NCBI GenBank assembly: GCA_037974335.1
Contig: CM075760.1
Span: forward strand, 15,866,059 to 15,930,058
DNA: 64,000 nucleotides
Source: Prionace glauca
Lineage: Eukaryota; Chordata; Chondrichthyes; Carcharhiniformes; Carcharhinidae
Direction: 5' to 3'
Under the pieces are notes generated by a model. The model was given only the letters and a program-made list of their open reading frames with translations, was not told where the DNA came from and searched no databases. Shown piece after piece: positions 53,640 to 63,148 of this stretch. The stretch's first letter is position 1, and the number at the start of each line of letters is the position of its first letter. A program made the position numbers and the translations under genes.

Positions 53640-54140
53640 ATTTGTGACCGAGCATTTGTTCCAATTCCATATCCCTTCTTCCATTCATTATTCGATAGAT
53701 CATAAATCTGTCTAACCCAAACTGAAATGTGTTCAATGATGGAGCATCTACAGCCCTCTGGCATAGAGAATTTGAAAGATTCACTACCCTTTGAGTGAAG
53801 CAATTTCTCCTCATCGCTGTCCTGAATTATCAACGTCTTATCCTGAGATTGTGCTCCGTGTTTTATCTTCCCGGATCAGGGAAAATAATGTCTCAGCCTA
53901 CACCCTATCAAACTCATAGAATCATAGAATCCCTGCAGTTTTCCAATGCTAACAATTCCTTTTCGTTAAAGCTGTTGAGAATTTCCAGCATTTTCTGTTT
54001 TTGATTCAGTTTCCAGCATCCTCAGAATTTTCTTTTATTCTGTCTAAAAAGCGGAGATCCAAACTGCACACACTATTCCAAATGTGGTCTCAACAAAACC
54101 CTGAATAACTGTAACAAGACTTCAAACACTTCAAAACTTA
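53640..54140 (-). mobile_element. CR1-like LINE remnant, mirror of 44150-44640
   Basis: The minus strand reads LRRNCFTQRVVNLSNSLCQR and later repeats the 'tgctggaaa.tctcaaca' fragment and the LEYC/VQFW region of the copy at 44150-44640, in the opposite orientation. It contains 'gaatcatagaatccctgcag', a SINE tail fragment, at about 53920. Confidence 0.7.
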
Positions 54141-54149
54141 ATTCCGTGC

Positions 54150-54790
54150 TCAAGACTGGAAGGAGAGTTTGACAGTGGATAATTCGCACTGTGTACATTC
54201 CGCACTGTGTACATTCCTGTAATCAGTAACTCGATCAGGAAGATGAAATATCTGTGTCTCTTTGTACTGCATCTTTAAACTTCATCTCCTCTCAATGTCG
54301 TGTGTCATATATTCGCTTTCCCTGCTTTCCAGGTAAAGCTCGGGTTCACCAACTGTCTGTGTCAACATCAAGCGGCTAATTGACCCTGGGAGCTGGACAG
54401 TCAGAGGGAGCTGGATGAAAGGCAGAGACTGAAACAGGAAGAGAAGCGATATGATAGCATTTGGTAAATGATTGTGCCAGTTGCTCTCCGTGATGAATGC
54501 CTGCCGTGTGTTACCTTGTAAGTTTCATCGAAGCCACAGTAATGAGGTTGGTGGGATTTGGGAATTGAACGTGTCACATGAGCAGCTTGCGGGACTATTT
54601 CACCTCACTGTCGATTTCATGTTCTAGCGAACAGGAAACGCTGTTTATATTGGCTGATACAGTCCCTTATGTTCCATCTAAACATGACAGATGAAAGGAT
54701 AAGCTTGTTTTTGGTGAATCAAAAGTCTGAAGTAAAAAAATGGAAGGCAGATGGTTCATGGATAAATTAGTTCTTTTTTAAAGCGCTTGC
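54150..54790 (-). repeat. Unit linked to tRNA-Glu, copy 2 (inverted)
   Basis: Inverted relative to copy 1: 'actggaaggagag', 'gtaatcagtaactcgatcag', 'ttcatctcctctcaatg', 'gtgttaccttgtaagtttca' and 'tatttcacctcactgtcg'. A 16-bp direct duplication 'cgcactgtgtacattc' lies at 54185-54215. Confidence 0.8.
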
Positions 54791-54797
54791 ATCATCT

Positions 54798-54869
54798 TCA
54801 CTGATGTTCTCGTGATTAGGATTCAGCACTTTCATTGCTATGACCCCGGTTCGATTCCTGATTAGGTAA
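54798..54869 (+). pseudogene. tRNA-Glu pseudogene
   Basis: 72 nt aligning end to end with the complement of the intact tRNA-Glu at 43546-43617 ('tctcgtgattaggattcagc', 'actttcattgct', 'ccggttcgattcctgattag'). The acceptor and anticodon stems no longer pair. The loop keeps TTC-like CTTTCA. Confidence 0.8.
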
Positions 54870-54879
54870 TGTAGACTCA

Positions 54880-55280
54880 TTTCTGTGTAACGACACTGCG
54901 TTACTTCCTGGTCACCACAGATCTCGTGCGAATCAGTATCACTGGGATTTTCTCTTTGGCGTCTGAATTGGAGATATCACCTGTAAAGAACAGAAGAGAA
55001 CAGAGCGATAGGGTCCAAAGCACTGACGATAAAAATGGTGATGCAGGTTAGGATATGGTTTTTTAATGGGGTAAATTTTATTGTTTCTACTGACACAAAT
55101 ATTTCGCAGATCTGGGTCCAAATCTCGGGCTCAATGACAAGAAATACTTTAATTGAATTAAACAGTAAACTCTCCGACCTCCAGCGAAGTGGAAGCAGTT
55201 TTTCACTCAGAAACTGATGACTGTATTTAATGTTTTCATGTCATCTGTTCCACTGCTGAGGCCATAACAACTCTTCCGCT
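54880..55280. other. Stretch without a recognised feature
   Basis: No gene or named repeat is seen between the tRNA-Glu pseudogene and the following CR1. Confidence 0.5.
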
Positions 55281-55284
55281 TGAA

Positions 55285-56445
55285 ATCATTACCTCACAAG
55301 AGGTTATTGCAGAAGGTCAGGGGACGTGGAGTTGGGGGTAGGGTGTTAGCGTGGATAGAGGATTGGTTGTCAAATAGGAGGCAGAGAGTGGGGGTCAATG
55401 GGTGCTATTCGGATTGGCGGATGGTGACTACTGGAGTGCCCCAGGGGTCGGTGCTAGGACCTCAGCTATTTACCATTTATATAGATGATCTGGAGGAGGG
55501 AACCAAGTGTATGGTGTCAAAATTTGTTGGTGACACCAAGATTGGTGGAACGGCAAATTGTGCGGAGGGTGTGGAGAGTCTACAGTAGGATCTAGATAGG
55601 CTGGGCGAATGGGCCAGGAAATGGCAAATGGAATTTAATGTTGGCAAGTGCGAGGTGCTCCACTTTGGTAGGAATAATGGTAGGAAGGATTATTACTTAC
55701 GTGGCGAAAAACTGCAGCAGGCGACGGTGCAGAGGGACCTCGGGGTCCTTGTGCATGAGTCGCAAAAACTCAGCTTGCAGGTGCAGCAGGTGGTCAGGAA
55801 GGCGAATGGGATGCTGGCCTTCATAGCGAAGGGGATTGAATATAAAAGTAGGGAGGTCTTGCTACAGCTGTATAGGGCATTGGTGAGGCCGCAGCTGGAG
55901 TACTGTGTGCAGTTTTGGGCGCCGTACTTACGCAAGGATATTTTGGCCTTGTAGGGAGTGCAGAGGAGGTTTACTAGGCTGATGCCGGAGTTGACGGGGT
56001 TGAGCTATGAGGAGAGGCTGAATAAACTAGGCTTGTACTCATTAGAGTTTAGAAGAATGAGGGGAAATTTCATTGAGACGTATAAGATAATGAATGGGAT
56101 GGAAAGGATAGAGGTGGAGAGGCTCTTCCCGCTCAGAAAGGATTTTAGGACTAGGGGGCACAGCCTCAAGATAAAGGGGGGGGGGGGGTTTAGAACGGAG
56201 TTGAGGAGGGACTTCTTCACTCAAAGGGTGGTGAATCTCTGGAATTCTCTGCCCATTGAAGTGGTGGAGGCTACCTCGCTAAATATTTTTAAGACGCGGG
56301 TTGATGGGTTTTTGATAAGAGAGGGGTTAATGGTTATGGGCAATGTGGAACTGAGCCACAACAGATCAGCCATGATCTTATTGAATGGCGGGGCAGGCTC
56401 GAAGGGCTAGATGGCCTACTCCTGCTCCTATTTCTTATGTTCTTA
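55285..56445 (+). mobile_element. CR1-type LINE, 5'-truncated ORF2
   Basis: Starts abruptly inside the reverse-transcriptase domain (LPHKRLLQKVRGRG), then GVPQGSVLGPQLFTIYIDDL, EGTKCMVSKFVGDTKIGG (YADD region altered), [19 protein letters not shown] and FFTQRVVNLWNSLPIEVVEA, with tail 'cctatttcttatgttcttat' at about 56425-56445. A few stops and a G-run frameshift near 56180 break the frame. Confidence 0.9.
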
Positions 56446-56449
56446 TTAA

Positions 56450-56860
56450 TTCTATTAATCGTTTATCAGCTCCTAATCGTGACTGGAACAATCCTTTTGT
56501 ACTCCTTATGTTAATAATTCTCAGTCTGTAAGTGAATTTAAATGAGAGGTGTTGAGTTACGGTTACTTATTAGGGTTTGCCTCAGCTGGCAGGTTTCAGT
56601 TTACACTATAGAATGATACTTCGCTTGTATTTTCAATGTTAGCGCCGAGTGACCCCCAAATAAACAGCAGCCAATTCTTCCCTCGTACAGCGAATCTAAG
56701 AATCAGCAGGAATCTGCCTTCGATGTGAACGGTTTTGAATGGTGTTCATGTGGATTGTTCTCGGGGTTTGTGTTCACGGGAATACATTCAGTGTCAATGT
56801 CAGACCCGCTGTTACAACCGGCACGCAGCAGACAGCAGCTGTGACCCAGAAACCTGCGGC
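56450..56860. other. TRV2 downstream flank without a recognised feature
   Basis: No gene or named repeat is seen between the CR1 end and the TRV2 recombination signal. Confidence 0.5.
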
Positions 56861-56899
56861 AGTTTTTGTACGAGGATTTCACTCATTTTCATCACTGTG
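56861..56899 (-). promoter_or_regulatory. TRV2 23-RSS
   Basis: On the minus strand: perfect heptamer 'cacagtg' (56899-56893), an exact 23-nt spacer and nonamer 'acaaaaact' (56869-56861), identical in nonamer to that of TRV1. Confidence 0.93.
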
Positions 56900-57203
56900 A
56901 GACTCTGTGCACAGTAATAGACCGCGGTGTCAGACAGCAGCAGCTCCGAGATGGTCAATCGGTACAACTTTTCTGATTTCTCGATTGTCTGAGAAAACCG
57001 GCTCTGAGCGAAATCCGCCTTCCATTCAGCACGGCCGCTCGTACTCCTCTGGACCGCAAACTCGGGCTGTCTGCCTGGGTATTGACGGTACCAGAATAAA
57101 TAATCTGCATCGTCGGTATAGGTGCAGCTTAAAATGACACTTTCTCCCTCTGTCCGTGTGAGTGAGGATTCCTGCTGAGGAACAGAATCTCCATTGCTCA
57201 GAT
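56900..57203 (-). CDS. TCR alpha/delta-type V segment 2, V exon, unrearranged
   Basis: On the minus strand after acceptor 'gtgttttccag': DLSNGDSVPQQESSLTRTEG, ESVILSCTYTDDADYLFWYR, QYPGRQPEFAVQRS, SRFSQTIEKSEKLYRLTISE and LLLSDTAVYYCAQS, then the heptamer. Both fold cysteines, the W-Y-R-Q-x-P core and D-T-A-V-Y-Y-C are intact. It shares the (D)P/LS-N/D-GDSV start with TRV1 and so belongs to the same broad group, but the CDR loops differ clearly. It lies in inverted orientation relative to TRV1 and to the IgM cluster. Confidence 0.88.
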
Positions 57204-57863
57204 CTGGAAAACACGGTAAAAGAAATAAAAAACATTCAGCTGAACGGAGGGTGAAAATTCACAGTCGGTGTAACATAAAAATAGACATTAAATAATATCA
57301 AACTCGCTCCAACTGATCTACGTTCCTGTTCAGAATCCCCAGAAGAGTCCGCCATCTCAATGCCTCTGTCCCTTTCCCCCTCACTGACGAATCTTTCCCC
57401 ATCTCGACTGTGTCTTTACTCCTCTCTTCAAGTGTTCATTGTGTTAATGTGAGTCACTTTCTACAGAACTCCCTCGAAAGGAGATTCGTTGTAATTTCCA
57501 GTTGATCTTTTCATTTCACTCAGATTTATGGGATATCGATTTGGAATCCTCCCCGAATGGAATCATCCTTTCCCCGTCCGCCGTACTGAACCTCTTCATC
57601 ATTGTAAATACATCAATCAGGTTACACTTTAATCTTCTGCCAGAAGATAAATTAATGTTTAGATTGAATTCTGACAGATGCCATCTCCCAATTCTGGTAT
57701 CAGGCTAGCTGCGTGTTTTGCCAGCCGATATTCCTGTAAGAAAAAGCCAAGAGCAAAGACTCAAATGCTCTAAGGCAGGCCCGAGGTCTGATTAACTGGA
57801 GCGCCCTGCTTTTCAAATTTATTCCTCCAAAAGTTACACTCCTTTTTAAAGAGTGAAACTTAC

Positions 57864-57909
57864 CGACAATGAATGTCACCCAGATCACAGTGAGGACCGA
57901 GCGCCGCAT
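57864..57909 (-). CDS. TCR alpha/delta-type V segment 2, leader exon
   Basis: On the minus strand: MRRSVLTVIWVTFIV with a phase-1 G before donor 'gtaagt'. 46 nt. The intron to the V exon (57204-57863) is 660 bp, longer than in TRV1. Confidence 0.9.
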
Positions 57910-58001
57910 TGCTGCTGTTCCTGGATTCCAGGGACTCTTGTGTCTCCCAAAGCTCAGAATATCGAACAAGATAAGGCTGAGACCATTGGCTGAGGCTGGT
58001 C

Positions 58002-58070
58002 TGATGTCACTTCCTACAGGACGTATGGCACGAAGAGCTGAAATCACTGGATCTGATTGGCCTGACGTCA
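58002..58070 (-). promoter_or_regulatory. TRV2 promoter elements (decamer, CCAAT, CRE)
   Basis: On the minus strand, 'agtgacatca' (58011-58002) is an exact match to the AGTGAYRTCA decamer of TCR V-beta promoters and overlaps an ETS-like 'aggaagt'. It lies 93 bp before the ATG. Further upstream is a consensus CRE 'tgacgtca' (58070-58063) followed by an inverted ATTGG, that is CCAAT on the minus strand (about 58059). Confidence 0.7.
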
Positions 58071-58074
58071 TTGA

Positions 58075-60010
58075 CTTCAACACAGTTGTTGATTACAGGG
58101 AACTGAGACATTGACCAGACACTCTGCTGTTCAGAGCGAGGCGAGTAAACACAGCTCGGTTGATCCTAATTGAGCTATGAGATATTTTTACCTTCAATTG
58201 ACCTGGAAGAAATCGCTTTGAAGAAGGAAATGCAAGTGTTGAATGTGGATGAAGCTGTTCCGAGTATTTGAGTCATTGTCATTAATCAGACTGAGTTTGA
58301 GACGGGGGTCAATTGGGAAGATGATCTAAGATTTTTCCTGTGATAGCGGCAGATCAAACAGAGCGGGGAAATACTGCGACAGTGAATAGGTGAAACTTCC
58401 AAATGTAGTGTATGTCAAAAAGGTTGGTTTATTAAATACACGTTAAAGGGTTGCATCCAATCGCTCAGTTGAAGTGAGCCTCACATCTAACTCCTCTGTA
58501 CGGAGTGATGGGATCTATCTTGTGGATACATTCTCCAGACTCTCTCCTTATCTGAGGGCTGAAAAATGTCTCCAAACGTACAAGACAAGATCTCTGCTGA
58601 TTTTCACAAAAGGTACAAAACAGTCCCTTGAAATATCACGGAGATGTTTTCTCTGATACGGCATTTCTGAGCTACACAGCCAGTAGAGAAGTAACAGATT
58701 CAGGACGAAAATCCCACACTGGAAGTTCCAAACAGCGCTCGCATTGCTAAACAAAATCAAAAGTTCCGCCTCGTAAATGTGAGTCACCAGCAGCCTCAAA
58801 ACTAAAATAACGTCAAGAACATTTGCGGAATGGTATTAATTAACTCCAGAGTACAGTTTTATGAGAGCAATTTTCATAAATCTATTTCATTACTTCATTG
58901 TACTTTTTTCCCTTCAATGTGTTTACCGTGACTCTAACATTAAACAACCCTCTCTCCATATCCCCTCCCAGTTTTCTGGAGCCTTTGACCGCGGCCTGCT
59001 CACACAGTTTAATTAAACAAAATGTGTTGCCGAATCAGAGAACATTTATACACATTGAAAAGATTTCGCAAAGTGGTGACTGTGATCTTTAAACCAACCC
59101 CAAGTAGATTTTGTGCCCACTGAGCTTCAGAATGTTTACAAAAGGTTGACGCGGCTCCTGTCAGAAATAACAATTTTTCTTATTGTAATCTGCAGACCAG
59201 GATTATATTCCCCGACCACCTCTTCCTCCTCCCCCAGCCTCTAAAAGTGCCGCCATACCCCTGTGAAGACACTGACTGTAGTGGGGCTCAGACCCTTTTC
59301 TTCCGAGTCAGCCCGAGATTACCCCCTACTGGTCATAAAGAACCAGAGACACAGACGGAAGTGGGGCGAAAACATCCTGAGGGCAGAGAACAGATTACTA
59401 AAGGCAGGGATTAGAACGGGTATCTTCAAATATGACTCTGAGCTGATTTGTTTGTCGGATTGAAATTGGCAGTTTGTTTGTGTACTGATGTCAGGTTTGC
59501 ACCCAGAGAGTTCAAAAGAGTAAGAGGCATGACTGAAACCTTCAAAACTCTAAGTGGTGCTAACAGTGTGGATGTTGAACGGAAGTTTACTCTTGTCCAG
59601 TGTGTGGCTGTATTGGGTGTGTCTCTGAGTGCAGATATTTTGGGTCTTGTTTCTGCGCCTGTTTCCAATGCTGTACTGTCCACGGGAGGGCGCTCTCTGA
59701 TCACTTATCCAACATCATACTCTCCTTTTGCAGAAAATGACGATATGCTGATACGAAAATGAGCAGCGAAAATAAATCTTATCAAATCAAATTGCCTTTT
59801 TCCGTTCTTTTGATTCAACCTTTAACTTCAATACATTTATTTAACACCAACATCTTCATTCTGAATGAATATCTCTGAAAGAGACAACATTGAAATGCAA
59901 GCATGACTGACCAACAAAAGAACTCGAGTCACTGGAGCGATCGCTCCTGTTTTCAATCAGGAAGCAATTCCAGGTCCTCTTCGTTCATCTGCTGCACGCA
60001 ATCAACAAAT
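58075..60010. other. Stretch without a recognised gene
   Basis: No gene is recognised; some positions near 59500-59580 ('caaaagagtaagaggcatga') recall an eroded LINE. Confidence 0.45.
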
Positions 60011-60015
60011 TGTCA

Positions 60016-60086
60016 TTCCCTGAACCGAATTAAACCCAGGCTGCGATGGTGAGAGGGCTGATTCCAAACAGATGGACCATTAGGGA
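60016..60086 (-). pseudogene. tRNA-Glu pseudogene
   Basis: 71 nt, aligned with the intact tRNA-Glu on the same strand ('ttccctgaaccgaattaaac', 'agatggaccattaggga'), with many substitutions in the T arm and anticodon stem. It is followed by the unit at 60340-60560, as in copy 1. Confidence 0.75.
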
Positions 60087-60144
60087 AGATAGCGATGGAA
60101 CATTTAGCCCGCCTTTCCACTTCATAATTTTAAAAAAATATATG

Positions 60145-60333
60145 TGCCCAAAAATGTGCTTTTAGGCTGATTGATTGGGTAACAAATTGTCCCTATATTG
60201 GACCTCCCTGATCCTCACACATTAGGCATAGACTAGAGTCATGAATAGGTCACTGACCATGGGACGGCGGCGCGGGCTCGTTGGGCCGAAGGGCCTGTTT
60301 CCCGTGCTGTTTTGTTCTTTGTTCTTTGTTATA
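60145..60333 (+). repeat. SINE fragment inside the tRNA-Glu unit
   Basis: 'aaaatgtgcttttaggctg' and 'gcgcgggctcgttgggccga', 'ttgttctttgttctttgtt' belong to the SINE subfamily at 31926-32249. It separates the tRNA pseudogene from the rest of the unit. Confidence 0.75.
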
Positions 60334-60339
60334 TACACA

Positions 60340-60560
60340 AGGAATATTTGTTGGAGAAAAGTCATGTCCAGAAAGAACATGAATGACTCCTTCAGCCAAT
60401 GAAACACTAATTGTTGTTACCTGGAACAAGAAATCGACAGTGAGGTGAAATAGTCTCACAGGTTTTTCATGTGATTTTTTTAATTTCCAAAACTGTCCAA
60501 TCTGGTCACTGCTGATACTGTGAAACTTACGAGGTAAACACACAACAGATTCTCGTCACT
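60340..60560 (+). repeat. Unit linked to tRNA-Glu, copy 3 (partial)
   Basis: 'gccaatgaaacactaattgt', 'cgacagtgaggtgaaatagt' and 'actgtgaaacttacgaggta' align with 43755-43905 in the same orientation. The stretch 60560-61587 shows nothing recognisable. Confidence 0.75.
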
Positions 60561-61587
60561 TCAAACTATCTGCTTTCCACCTCAGCATTTTGCAGATTTA
60601 AAAGCACCGTTCTTTAAAAGTTTTAGACTATCCTCATTGTACTGATTATTACCGACTTGCTGTGTATTTTATATATTGATAAAACCTGTACTTGTAATAT
60701 AAACAGCAATAGACATTCTCTGCTGGTGTGGCAGCTTTCTGCGCACATACAATTCTAAACACTTCCATGCTTTCGCTGTTCTGAATTATAGCGATTATTG
60801 CGTTTGCAAACTTGGAAAATATTTTCAAATCACCTGACTCATTTCAAATTGTTTTTGTTAAATGTTAATGCAGTACATAATCTCACAGCCATAGGACTTT
60901 TACAAACCCTTATGTCTTTAATGATATAATACAACTGCAGTTATAGAGAAATGGAGAAAAATTGGGGCAAGTGCTATTTTCTGAATCTTTGTCAAACACC
61001 TTACTGATATCCATATAGACGACATCAACGGCTCGTTTCAATGCTGGGTCTGGTTCGTCCTGCTCGGCCTCCTAAGTGAGTGAGTTTCTGCAGACGGAAG
61101 CTCGCCTCTTCCACCACCAGCACTGTGGCCCGAGTTCCCTTTACTGGGAGACAATGTGGTCGAGAGGCTAAACCCGTTGTGTCTGTTTCAGGCCCTGAAT
61201 TTCTCACTGGCGGAGATGGAGAGCAGGAGCTGGAGTGCCTGGAATTCTTTCTGAAGTTCGTGGTGTGCTGGGAATTGATTTTTTTTCTTGCAATGGTTGG
61301 GGTTTTTTGGCTTGTAGATGATTGAAGCATTCCCATGGGAGGGTATCTCCCAAACAGAATTGATAGGAAACAAGCCCTGATAGGAACGTCCCTCACAACC
61401 ACGCGGATCCATTGCCATGATTCTTTACTAATAACCTATCAACTGCCTTTAAGTGCCCCTCCCGGTTGATGGGAATGGCACTGGGTGTCAACTTCCACCC
61501 TTGGAAGATCAGACTTAACTTTGGTCAAAGTGATCTTCCCATGAGAAATTCTGCTTGGGGGCTTCCTATTGTTGAAGAAGAAATCTG

Positions 61588-62483
61588 TTATTCAGTAAGT
61601 AATTTCACAATTGCATTAAATGGAAATCTGATCACATTCTTCAGGTCCTCTCTGAATTGTGTCTGGGTCACTGCATAAATGTATGTATTGGTGCAGCAAC
61701 TCAGGAGTTGGAGAATAAATCCCAATTCCCGCACAAATGCAGGAATATAAAAATGGATTAAGTTTAAATTATATAATCGTTCACAAAAGGAGTGGATAAG
61801 TAAGATTGACCATAGCAGGATAAAATTTCCTGATAGAGCAAACAGTAAGATAATGGATTTTCTTCTCTTCACTGTCTCTGGGTCCTTTGAAGTATCCATA
61901 CACTTGTGGCTCTGAAGTCTCCTGCGGAATTTGGTGGACCCTAGAATGTGTTTAATGGTGAAAACATTCAGCAACAGAATCAACAAAAAAGGAATGAACG
62001 GAGTTAAAATATAATGCAGATTTTCAACCACTCCCCATGCTGCAGAATAGTGGGCATCATTGTCAACATAACAAAAATGGGGAATATTCTGAAACGCATA
62101 TCTATCACCATACATGAAATACCAGAAAATGTTCTTTACACTGAATAGCACACTCACAGTTCCGAGAACCACTGTTGCAGTTTTCTCATTGCAGTATTTT
62201 ATTTTCAGCTTCTGACAAGTAATAGCCACAAATCGATCAAAGGTGAAAGAGACAGTGAACCAGACAGAGCAATCAGTGACTGCATAAAGAAAGACAGCAT
62301 GGATATTACATATTTTAATATGGTAAATGATTAAAAATTCAAACTTCATGGGAATTTGCCTCAAAATGAGATCGATGATAATGACCAGTAAATCCGCCGC
62401 TGACATGGAAATGAGGTAACGTATCACACTTTTGGAAAGACCACACTTCCCTCGCGACAGGATAAGAATCGCCAATACATTCA
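61588..62483 (-). CDS. GPR139-like G-protein-coupled receptor 2, exon 2
   Basis: Paralogue of the receptor at 35344-36862. After acceptor 'ttccttacag' it reads VNVLAILILSRGKCGLSKSV, then TM2-TM3 with SVWFTVSFTFDRFVAITCQK (DRF in place of DRY), KYCNEKTATVVLGTVSVLF, a second loop with a cysteine in IPHFCYVDN, TM5 FIPFLLILLLNVFTIKHIL, TM6 KRRKSIILLFALSGNFILLW and TM7 CTNTYIYAVTQTQFREDLKN. It ends KLLTE. With exon 1 it makes 330 residues. The long open frame also extends a few codons into the intron at its 5' end, which I ignored in favour of the splice site. Confidence 0.92.
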
Positions 62484-63051
62484 CTGTAAGGAAGAGAAAC
62501 ACAATTTACTCGTATTTTAGACTGAGCACAAGAGAAACAATCTCTCAGGATCCTTGGTAACAGCTGAAACATTTTTATTAAATCCACCTCAGAATAGACT
62601 AAGTTCACCTATTCTGCTCGAGACAAAGTTCACAGCAGAAAAGCCCCGCTATGATGTAGCAAGAAACCAAATTCACCAGTTAATAAAGTCTCCAATTTGC
62701 TGCCTTCTTCAGGTTTGTATGTGGGGGACACAATGGTGCCAGTAGGTTTGGAGCAAATGTTTCTGGTCTGGATGACTCTGCTTTGATTGTGCTGAAGGCT
62801 GTGCAGTTGAAGATGTTAAATCAACTGATTTGGAATTGGCTGTGAATCATAACACTGGAAATCATGTTACATAACGACAACCGTAAAGTAGAAAGATTTA
62901 AAATGAATGTCAGGTAGTGTGAGGATAGCTGTGTGGCAAGGAGAAATGTTTCCAGTGCATTCACAGCAACAAACCATGAAAGTTACACAGAATAATATCA
63001 ATAACTGGGTAACATAGACAAGGACAATGAACATAGAGAATTATGACTTAC

Positions 63052-63148
63052 CAGTGACACCAACTACAGCAAGGAACGGGTAGTAAATCCTTTGGATGTC
63101 GTAAAATACCCAAAGAATACGAAGCTCAGGTGGTATAATCCAGAACAT
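63052..63148 (-). CDS. GPR139-like receptor 2, exon 1
   Basis: Reads MFWIIPPELRILWVFYDIQR, then IYYPFLAVVGVT and a phase-1 G before donor 'gtaagt'. The QRIYYPFLAVVGV stretch is characteristic of GPR139 TM1. Exon 2 starts TG, giving the junction GVT-V-N. The intron (62484-63051) is 568 bp. Confidence 0.88.

Noticed and set aside
54830-54870. Considered as a functional tRNA gene because box B 'ggttcgattcc' is kept
   Set aside because: The acceptor and anticodon stems fail to pair; it aligns as a decayed copy of the tRNA-Glu at 43546-43617.
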